Source: Symbiodinium natans (lineage: Eukaryota > Sar > Dinophyceae > Suessiales > Symbiodiniaceae). From it: a stretch of 64,000 bases of DNA. Positions within the stretch are counted from its first letter, which is position 1. Each line of letters starts with the position of its first letter. Location: assembly GCA_905221605.1 (NCBI GenBank), contig CAJNDS010002368.1, positions 1,085,011 through 1,149,010 of the forward strand, read 5' to 3'. Under the pieces are notes generated by a model. That model saw nothing but the letters and a program-made list of their open reading frames with translations, searched no databases and was not told the origin of the DNA. Both the position numbers and the translations under genes were made by a program. Below, in pieces: positions 56,810 through 64,000 of this stretch.

Positions 56810-58960
56810 AAAGCAAAGGAGCCAAGCCAAGCCGCACCTAGGAAAAACAAGGAGCGCCGAGCCAAGCCATCTACATCCCGGCTGCAGAAATTGCGGTTCG
56901 TGAAGCCTCAAGCCATCGAGACTATTATTGTACCACTACTACACTTGCATGAACCGAAAGTGTTAACTGTTTCCGTACGCAAAAAATCCCAAGCAATCGC
57001 CACCCATACTACCGGCTTTATAGTCCCTTCTTCCCTGCAGAATCACCTATACTTGCTAGTTTTTCGTGATGTGGGTTTGCAGCGCGTCGTTTTTTTTGGT
57101 GGTTCGTGACTCGAACTTTGCGGCGAGAAGCCAAAACTCAAGATCACAGCAGATCTATCGTTTGTGAAAGCTTCAAACCCTCAAGTAGATCACAAACAAC
57201 ATTTCCATCAGGCCGTTCTTATCGAAGGCCTTCTCCACTTGCAAACATTCCAGCAATATGTTATCATCAGCACCGTGCCCGTCAACATGATAAAGACAAG
57301 GACGTGCAAATGTGGTTGCTGCATCTCAACTCGACCTCGGCATCGCACAGAGAATATCACCCAGGCATGTAGATTTAATGGCCGGATGACAAAATACCAT
57401 GCCTTCAAAGACTCCCTCCTTCTGCAGGATCACAGAAAACCGGCTCCATAGAGAGAATTGAAAACAACCAACCCCAACCACGTCGAGGGTAAAGATGGGC
57501 AGCAGTTGCGAGCTTTAAATGTGAGAAAGTGAAGGCATGCCCATCAAACTGGTTCACTTAGCAACCTGATTCCTTTGTAACTTGGCAACCTAGACTATCT
57601 GGATCTGCCGAACGACTTGGCAACCTTTTTGGAATCACCTGGCCAACTTTCAGGGCTTTTGGGTTGAGGGGTTGGGAAATTTAGGGTTTAGGAATCGCGG
57701 CCGTTAGGGCATAGGGGCGTTTAGGGTTTTGGGCGTTTGGGGTCTTAGGGCAAATTGAAAATGTAAGCCACCCTGCTTCCACAACCATCCTTCCAGCAGG
57801 CTCAGAAGCCTCCCTTCTTGTAGGAGCACTTGTACGTGTACCCCGAACTTAGAAAAAGAATCCGAGCGGAATATGTGAAACTTCTACCCCAAATGCTGGC
57901 AACTTCTATCCAGACCACTGCCCAAAACTTCTCGCTGGAACGGAAATTCCACCACCCCTAACAGGGGCTAGGGTAACCTTCCGATCGTCGTGCCGTACGA
58001 GGCACGCGCAAAATAGCAAAACGCAAAAACGAGAAAAACGCAAAATGCGAAAACAAGACAAGCGCAGCAAAAAATGCAAAGACACAAAAGCGAGTACAAC
58101 GTTACAAAACTAAAAGCAAAATGCACGTTCGCGTCTTTCACCCTCGCGGTTATCATAATTTTCAAACTCCTCCTACAGCTCTTTTCATCACTTTGCTTGC
58201 AACCAACTAGTCTTGCGGGATGGACCATTATCTGGAACTACTTTGCTGTGTTTGTCCAAGAACGAGGTTCCTCGGCCGAGGCTTGGCTTGTTGCGATGTG
58301 CCCTGCCCTTTTGTGATGGAACGCATGTTTGTCTTTCTCGCAATGGAAGAAGATCGGACCGTTCCAAGATTACACAGCACCTGGTTCGAGTTAAGAACAC
58401 AAAAATGCGCAGAATAAGGGCCAAAATCCGCAAGCCTCGTCCACTGGAGTCTTGCCGAAGGAGTCGTGGGCTGTCGGGCTAGCCTGTTCATGTGCTGGTC
58501 TGGTAACTATTCCAACGTTGAGGAACTTCCCGCCGTGCCTACGACTACGACCACTACGACCACAACAATTACAACCACTACGACCACGAATAACAATACT
58601 AATAACTCGTGAGTACTAAGAATCATGTTGATGCTCAGCTTCATATTCCAGAACTGAAGCAAGGCTCGTTTTGGCACGCACGTTTCAAAGGCGGACGGTC
58701 AACGAAAGCAGCTCACAGATCCGCGAGCCGCCTTCACATCGGCCTCCTCTTTGCCCTTCGGCCCCCAGCGCCGACAGCAGACCCAACCCGCTCCCAACCA
58801 CACTTTCACCTTCAGTGCTACGCGGGCGGATCCCTTGGGCAGCGCCATCCTTCAAAAGAGCCAGAGGCGGCAGTCGTCTCCGGGCAAATGGTTTGTTCCA
58901 TGCCATGAGGGGCGGCACAGTCACAACGACTGGATCTTGAAACACACCACAAGGACGTAT
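56810..58960. other. No supported gene; strand-switch region
   Basis: A TTTAGGG-like remnant at 57655-57745 and AT-richer sequence. No exon with a recognisable domain on either strand. This gap separates the minus-strand array from the plus-strand retroelement. Confidence 0.4.
58530..58611 (+). other. Threonine-rich coding-like stretch
   Basis: ACN/ACC triplets over about 65 nt, preceded by MCWSGNYSNVEELPAVP and followed by Asn-rich codons and a stop. Thr-rich exons of this kind occur in secreted dinoflagellate proteins. It could equally be a simple repeat. Confidence 0.3.
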
Positions 58961-58989
58961 TGACGCCTGTTGGCGTTGGGGAAGGTGAG

Positions 58990-59510
58990 TGTCCCCATGA
59001 GAACTGCAGCTGGGTCGATGGCCTGGGGTCGCCCAGCTCGATGGTGCGATCACGTATGCCAAGGAGGCCACCGTCAAGGTCACCCAACAGCTGGGTAGAC
59101 AGGTGGCAAAAGCCTCCCGCACTCAGGGCGGCTGCGGCGAAGATCGCCCAAGCGGTCGTGGACGCACCATACGCACACGCCTTTCGGCAAAAGCTCGCCC
59201 TGATTCAAGAAGCCGGTAGTCAGGGGAGGCGCGAGCGGCGGTTCGTGTGTGCAGACGGACCAGGCGGCACCACAAATACCGAACCAAGAGGATGTCCACC
59301 AGCGGCTGTAAACCAGACCCACCAGAACCCCAAACATCTAGTAAGACAGATCCAAGTTGGGCAGGGCAAGGGCCAAGGAAAGCAAGCAGCAGGCCGGAGC
59401 AGGACGGACTCCCTAAACTCTGTGTCAAAAACCTGTGGACTTGTTAAGTTCTCCTCCCAAGCCTCCCGTGGTCCCGCTGCCACTGGTAGATAGCAACTAG
59501 TCAGGGCAGT
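58990..59510 (+). other. Coding-like stretch 5' of the retroelement, unassigned
   Basis: On plus, ITYAKEATVKVTQQLGRQVA (about 59048-59110) reads as a helix. Other frames across this stretch are open by composition. It may be part of the element's 5' region or an unrelated exon. Confidence 0.25.
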
Positions 59511-59943
59511 CGTGGACGCATTCGACCAGAACGCTACAGTAGCAGACATAAATTTGAGTACACGACCTGGGTAGCAAACACGGTGAACATTTGTGTGGCT
59601 TTTTGTTTGCGCTTTGCTGTTCTTTTTGGGAGGGGGAGGGTCGGGTTTAGGGTGCGGAGCTGCAGTTGGTATTGTAGAAAGGAGTTGGTATTGGAAGTTG
59701 AAGGGTCAATGCACCCGGTAATCTTATGGCTCAAGCCATGACCAAAGCGGTCGAAGGTTTCGTAAAAAGTGTGCCCTTGGTTTGGGGTCTTGTTGTTTGG
59801 TTGTTGGTTGTTCCAGGGGAATCAAGGGTTTCTGTTGGGGTTGACTGTTTGGTTTCTCGTCCCCCTTCGGTTGCCCCCGTAGGTTATGAGCCCAAATTAG
59901 GCTTCCTGCGGAATTGGTAAAGATTTTTCGTTTGTTTAACGCC

Positions 59944-61500
59944 ATGGACATGATGCGGCGTCGCTCTGAGCCTGGACTGTCGCCAACGGCCAATGAAGCC
60001 GAAGGAAATCGTGGTGATGGGGGTGAAGATCGACAACAAATGGTACAAGCGCTGACAGATGGTAGGGAGGTTGCAATGATACAACCAACGCCTCAGGTGG
60101 AAAACGAAGTGGTTCCGGTTCAAGCAGCAAATCCTTTCTGGAGCGAGCGGGCTCAAGAAGAAATGAGACTTAGGCAATCAAGGCCGGCAAGTCTTCCCGC
60201 GAGCGGAGGGGATAGAAGTGGTGAAGGTACGAGGAGGCCGCCTTCGCTGCAAGATCTTTTGGGTCAGGAACCTGCACCTGTTGAGAGACCATCGTCAGGC
60301 TTAATGGGCCAAATGGAGCGAGGTACTATTGGTGGAGTGCAAGCCGACGAAGAACTCATTCCTGATGTTAGTGGTGAAGAGCAAACTGAAGATATGGCGG
60401 TGGTAAAGCGTGCGCTGAAAGAGTTGCTTGTGCAAACAAAGGAGCTGGGGAACAGGTTGCATCGGGTGGAGGAGAAAAGCTATACCTCTGCTGCATCTGG
60501 GTCAGCTTCAAGGGCACGGAGCTCTGGAGTAGTGGACGCAAACACGGCATATCCTCTAGGAATGACTCCAGAGAAGCAGTACCTGCCAGGACAAGTTTTC
60601 TACACGGATGGTATGGGTGGTTTTTGGACTGTGTTGCCGGATGGGTCATGGCTGCCTATTGAGGGCTACGACCTGCCAAAGGGTTGTGATCTTCAATCCT
60701 TGCCTGGGTCCAGGAAGGGGGATGTTCAAGTGGAGGATGAAAAAGAAGTGCCAATGATGCATGTAGCTGAAGGGAAGAAACCCTCCAGATTGCCTCCATT
60801 GAATTACCCCACGGGAGGTCCTGCAAGTGGTGGATATGCAAGTGGACCACCTGGTTTAACACATGTTCCGATTACTTCTGCGCCGTCAGGTGTTGATGGT
60901 TCTGCCGCACCTGTGGGGAACCAGCCCGGTTTTGTTTCAGCTCGGGAAACTGCAACGCAAGAGAACTCAGCAGGATCGGGCGGATATACAATGGTGGATG
61001 ATGTTCCGTATCGGTGGAAAATGGTCGCTGGGAAGTTGGAATTAGAAAAGGTTCCGCTCACAGCTGTTACGCCCGGTATAGGACATGGACTACCTCAAGG
61101 GCCTGGCCGTAGGGTCAGTTTACCTCCTGGAGCAGTGGTGCCACGTGGTATGCCAATCACTGGTGATAGTTCTGGAACCGAACGTCCGGAGGCTCTCGGG
61201 AAGCATGTGATGAGCCTTCCAACTTTGGCAGACTACACACCAAGCAATCCGACGGCACTGGGTGATTGGATCGCAATGATCGAACCAATGTTGTCTTCAC
61301 TGACAGATACAGGAAGAGTGTGGTGGCAATGCGTCTACTCAAAGGCATATCAAGCGTATGCCAAATGGTTGAGTGTTTCTCCGCTGGAAAGGTTGGGCAT
61401 CAAGGCTGAGCTGGAAGGGCTCAAGTGGTTCAAACTGTGCATGTTTTGTTGGAGCAGAGAGCGGTGTCTTTGCTGCTACAGGCGATCCCGGAGAGATTGA
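59944..61500 (+). CDS. Retroelement gag, N-terminal part (frame ends at a shift)
   Basis: The first in-frame ATG is 59944 (ATGGACATGATG). The product is rich in Gly, Pro and Ser, with a charged helix (VKRALKELLVQTKELGNRLH, about residue 155 on), a stretch GQVFYTDGMGGFWTVLPDGS, and a later gag-like helical block from SLPTLADYTPSNPTALGDWI onward. Its last sensible codons are near 61416. After that the frame yields a Cys/Trp/Arg-rich tail that looks like chance sequence up to the stop at 61498-61500, while the family sequence goes on in another frame. So it is a broken gene, not a natural end. Confidence 0.8.
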   Translation: MDMMRRRSEPGLSPTANEAEGNRGDGGEDRQQMVQALTDGREVAMIQPTPQVENEVVPVQAANPFWSERAQEEMRLRQSRPASLPASGGDRSGEGTRRPPSLQDLLGQEPAPVERPSSGLMGQMERGTIGGVQADEELIPDVSGEEQTEDMAVVKRALKELLVQTKELGNRLHRVEEKSYTSAASGSASRARSSGVVDANTAYPLGMTPEKQYLPGQVFYTDGMGGFWTVLPDGSWLPIEGYDLPKGCDLQSLPGSRKGDVQVEDEKEVPMMHVAEGKKPSRLPPLNYPTGGPASGGYASGPPGLTHVPITSAPSGVDGSAAPVGNQPGFVSARETATQENSAGSGGYTMVDDVPYRWKMVAGKLELEKVPLTAVTPGIGHGLPQGPGRRVSLPPGAVVPRGMPITGDSSGTERPEALGKHVMSLPTLADYTPSNPTALGDWIAMIEPMLSSLTDTGRVWWQCVYSKAYQAYAKWLSVSPLERLGIKAELEGLKWFKLCMFCWSRERCLCCYRRSRRD

Positions 61501-62630
61501 AGACCGAGATCGTTTCCACTCGAATGTTGGGGTCAGTGATGATATTCTACAAATTGCTGACGGTCTACCAACCAGGTGGAGCAAATGAGCGCAGCACAAT
61601 GTTGAACTTCTTGGTGCAACCATCTCCAGCAACCTCGATCTCAGAGGCCATTAAGGGAGTGCGTCAATGGGCGCAATGGCGTTCCCGATTAAGGGAGTTG
61701 AGAGCGGCCGAGCCGGACGCTACCTTGCTTATCAAGGGATTGGGTGGTTTGTCATCCGCGTTGCTGGCGAAACACCCTACGGTTCATTTCAGAGTGGCAT
61801 CCTTTCGGGAGAAATTCCGGGTGGACTACTCGCCGACCTCTGAAACTGCGACAAAACTAGCTGAAATGTTACAGGCAGAGTTTGAACTGCTATTGCATAG
61901 TGCTGGTGAACAAGAGGTGAAACAGGACTCGGACGCCAAGAAAAGGGCCAGGTTAAACAAGGCCCAAAAGGGAACTGGTGACGAGACAGAGGAGGGTGAC
62001 AAAGGCAAAGGGAAAGGAAAAAGGTACAGCGGAGATGGTGAACGTCCTTTCTGTTGGATATATGGGAAGACCGATGCAGGTTGCAAGTTCGGATCCCGCT
62101 GCAAATTTCGCCATGACAAAGACTCCCTTGAGCGAGGAAGATGTTTTGAGTGTGGGGCCGTTGGCCATCTGCAGCCGCAATGTCCATATAAGGATGGTGC
62201 AAGTTCCAATGTGGACTCAAATCCTGAGAGGAGTAGATCTAAAGGGAATTCTCCCAAAGGGGGAAAGGGCGGCAAAGGTGCGAAATGGGGAAATGCCAAA
62301 AAGGCAGAGGTAGCTGAAGGGGGAGATGAGACGGCTAATGCGGGATTGGATAAAGGTTCTGCAAGTCCCTCATCGCCATCAACGGCCAATCAGGTCCTTG
62401 TTGAAGCGTTAGAAGTGCTGAAATCTATGAAGCTGTCATCAGAACAGTCGGCATCAAGCGGGGATCCCAGTATTCGAATGTTATGTGGCTCTGGGCTGCT
62501 TCAGCAGGAAGGGAGAGTGGCATTGGTGGATACAGCTGCTACGCATCTTGCGCGGACGCTTTTTCCATGGGAATGTTTACCAGACACTACTGTTATGGTG
62601 CAAAGCGCGCTTGGTGGTGTGACAATGTGA
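61413..62630 (+). CDS. Retroelement gag C-terminus, zinc fingers and first protease-like motif
   Basis: The frame is open from after a stop at 61407-61409. It continues the gag helices (LLEQRAVSLLLQAIPERLKT). A Lys/Gly linker leads to a CCCH finger (62052-62114; C-x9-C-x5-C-x3-H) and a CCHC knuckle (62142-62183; CFECGAVGHLQPQC), both expected to bind the element's RNA. A second Lys/Gly-rich linker follows, then ALVDTAATHLART with the putative catalytic Asp at 62529. The stop at 62628-62630 arises only because of the 8-bp duplication. Confidence 0.85.
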   Translation, partial: GRAQVVQTVHVLLEQRAVSLLLQAIPERLKTEIVSTRMLGSVMIFYKLLTVYQPGGANERSTMLNFLVQPSPATSISEAIKGVRQWAQWRSRLRELRAAEPDATLLIKGLGGLSSALLAKHPTVHFRVASFREKFRVDYSPTSETATKLAEMLQAEFELLLHSAGEQEVKQDSDAKKRARLNKAQKGTGDETEEGDKGKGKGKRYSGDGERPFCWIYGKTDAGCKFGSRCKFRHDKDSLERGRCFECGAVGHLQPQCPYKDGASSNVDSNPERSRSKGNSPKGGKGGKGAKWGNAKKAEVAEGGDETANAGLDKGSASPSSPSTANQVLVEALEVLKSMKLSSEQSASSGDPSIRMLCGSGLLQQEGRVALVDTAATHLARTLFPWECLPDTTVMVQSALGGVTM

Positions 62631-62634
62631 CAAT
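62619..62634 (+). repeat. 8-bp tandem duplication breaking the retroelement frame
   Basis: GTGACAAT twice in a row (62619-62626, 62627-62634). The extra eight bases shift the frame by two and create the stop at 62628-62630. Confidence 0.9.
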
Positions 62635-64000
62635 GAGGATTACAGAGAAAGGGACGTTGATTAGGGAAGACAATGGGCCCCTGATTATCCCTCTCTGGTT
62701 GATTCTGGAGTTTGGGGCGAACCTCACTGTGATCAATGGAACGTGTCACATGGGTGCAAAATCTTCGCTGGACCAGCTCTTGTGGTTGGATTACAAAACA
62801 GCTGAAAAAATGGTTTTGCATGCTGAAAGGCAGCGTGCGTCTTGGTCCCATTCTCAATGGAGGAATGGAAGGGCGGACTGTGGAGTCGGTTCGTCGGATG
62901 CCACGTTGTTGCCGAAGCAGGGAGAAGGCCGAGGAGTATGCGTTCTACATGTGGCCAGGGTTTCTGACACCAATGAGTGTTCGGGAATGGGCATGTTGGA
63001 CTCGGGAGCATCACATCCTCTCAGATCACTTCGTCCTGGTGAACAGCTTCCGCAGCAAAAGGTGTTGGTGTCTTTAGCTGTTGGATCTCGGGAGATGTGT
63101 ATTACCCCAGGTGGGACCCTGGTAACTCCTGAAATGGTAGATCCACTAGTGCCAATTGGCAAAGCGAGCGCCTTGGTTGGTCTCAGAGTTCAGTGGCGTG
63201 GTGGCAAGTGCACAGCCTCACATCCTGTTCTGGGGGAACTTCGCGTTCGTGATCTGAATGGGTGCCCTTGTTTGGAAAAGGAGGTGGCGCTTCAGATCAT
63301 TGATGAAATGGATTGGTGTTCACCAAAGCAAGCATTGAAGGTGGCACGTATGGTTCAAGGGTGTCCGAATACGGACAACGAGGTGGCTGTAAAAGCGTCG
63401 TTGCAAAGCGCAGCGCGGACAGCGTCAGCGAATGAGGAGGAGTTCGTCCAGGCATGCTGGAGGTTTCTTCGGTGGTATTATGGGGATATACCAGAAAATA
63501 TGCTGATGGAGCTGTTGCCACGTGGAGATATTGCGGCGTTGCCTTTCAACCGTCATAAAAGGAGACGGCTGGCACGAGCAAAAAGGGTGGTGGTACACCT
63601 ATTTTCGGGAAAACAAAAATGGCATTTTCCCAGTCGGGATGTGGAGGTACTGGAGCTGGATTTGAAGAAAGGCGGTGACCTACATAATTCGAGCGTCTGG
63701 AAGTATCTTCTGCATCTGGCGGCTGAAGGAAAGGTGGTTGCTGTGGTTGGAGGACCTCCATGCAGGACAGTGTCAAGGTTGAGAGGTGAAGACGGCGGTC
63801 CACCTGTATTACGCCGGCGCTGTGGGCCTGAACGGTTGGGATTAAAGAGTCTTCCTTGGCCACATCAAGAATTAGCTCAAAAGGATGGTGTTTTACTTCT
63901 GAAGATGCTTTTCCTATATGACGTGGCGGTGCATTCAAGGTGTGGAACTGCTGAAGTCATCAATGGAAGTTCTGTCTTCTTTGGCATGGAAAGCCCTGGG
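62633..64000 (+). CDS. Retroelement pol part: second protease-like motif and methyltransferase-like segment, open to the edge
   Basis: No stop from 62633 to 64000 (456 codons). MLDSGASHPLR (Asp codon at 62999-63001) is a textbook aspartic-protease active site of copia-like elements. It is followed by a region typical of dinoflagellate elements (GCPCLEKEVALQIIDEMDW). A basic KRRRLARAKR leads into VVVHLFSGKQKWHF (63590 on), and then VVAVVGGPPCRTVSRLR (GGPPC at 63749-63763). These resemble motif I and motif IV of cytosine-C5 methyltransferases. Integrase and reverse transcriptase are not yet reached at the edge. Confidence 0.8.
   Translation, partial: MRITEKGTLIREDNGPLIIPLWLILEFGANLTVINGTCHMGAKSSLDQLLWLDYKTAEKMVLHAERQRASWSHSQWRNGRADCGVGSSDATLLPKQGEGRGVCVLHVARVSDTNECSGMGMLDSGASHPLRSLRPGEQLPQQKVLVSLAVGSREMCITPGGTLVTPEMVDPLVPIGKASALVGLRVQWRGGKCTASHPVLGELRVRDLNGCPCLEKEVALQIIDEMDWCSPKQALKVARMVQGCPNTDNEVAVKASLQSAARTASANEEEFVQACWRFLRWYYGDIPENMLMELLPRGDIAALPFNRHKRRRLARAKRVVVHLFSGKQKWHFPSRDVEVLELDLKKGGDLHNSSVWKYLLHLAAEGKVVAVVGGPPCRTVSRLRGEDGGPPVLRRRCGPERLGLKSLPWPHQELAQKDGVLLLKMLFLYDVAVHSRCGTAEVINGSSVFFGMESPG

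Larger units (their letters stand above)
59944..64000 (+). mobile_element. LTR-type retroelement (dinoflagellate gag-pol), cut by the window edge
   Basis: From the gag ATG to the right edge, one coding unit is spread over three frames. Order: a long Gly/Pro-rich gag, CCCH and CCHC fingers, two aspartic-protease-like motifs, then a GGPPC segment. Integrase and reverse transcriptase would lie beyond the edge. No 5' LTR can be fixed because the 3' LTR is outside. Two frameshifts (about 61417-61420 and 62619-62634) show that this copy is inactive, or at least that its polyprotein is broken. It is the only clear plus-strand unit in the window. Confidence 0.85.

Noticed and set aside
58381-58400. 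tRNA-like B box (GGTTCGAG)
   Set aside because: The rest of the consensus, an A box and cloverleaf pairing are missing. No tRNA gene was found in the window.
59655-59700. Copia-type primer binding site (TGGTATTG repeated)
   Set aside because: Only the first six bases fit the initiator-tRNA site and the sequence repeats itself. No LTR edge can be seen to support it.

Overview
The window looks like nuclear DNA of a dinoflagellate, most likely a symbiodiniacean. Four things point there. Coding sequence is broken into many very small exons (about 27-140 nt). Splice donors are often GC or GA instead of GT. Plant/alveolate-type TTTAGGG repeats lie inside the sequence. A dinoflagellate-style retroelement sits at the right end. 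No bacterial, organellar, rRNA, tRNA or CRISPR feature was seen. Long open frames are poor guides here: most are chance frames, and real exons were found by protein motifs plus splice-site and phase agreement.

Layout. From about 54 kb down to 1 kb every gene I could recognise lies on the minus strand. Going right to left these are: a protein kinase (52.2-54.0 kb), a ~25-exon dinoflagellate coiled-coil protein (42.9-48.6 kb), an mRNA cap guanine-N7 methyltransferase (35.0-37.3 kb), a kelch/beta-propeller protein with an SH3b-like start (26.1-27.7 kb), a ubiquitin-specific protease (14.6-17.1 kb, perhaps reaching 20 kb), a single-domain voltage-gated cation channel with a C-terminal EF-hand region (6.8-10.2 kb), and PIG-U, a subunit of the GPI transamidase (1.3-6.1 kb). 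Between them are groups of exon-like segments on the same strand that I could not assign to a family. This is a unidirectional gene array.

Repeats. A ~1.03-kb insertion with terminal inverted repeats and a 10-bp target-site duplication sits inside a PIG-U intron. Degenerate interstitial telomeric tracts occur at 4.4, 24.6, 32.8, 55.5 and 57.7 kb. Several short dispersed repeat families recur, two of them near such tracts.

Right end. From 59.9 kb to the window edge the plus strand carries a gag-protease-type retroelement with CCCH and CCHC fingers, two aspartic-protease-like motifs and a segment resembling a cytosine-C5 methyltransferase. It is broken by two frameshifts, one of them a clean 8-bp tandem duplication. 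The genes of the array look like unrelated housekeeping and signalling genes; nothing suggests a single pathway. Exon limits given without 'about' were derived by hand from splice sites and phase and would be settled by transcript data.
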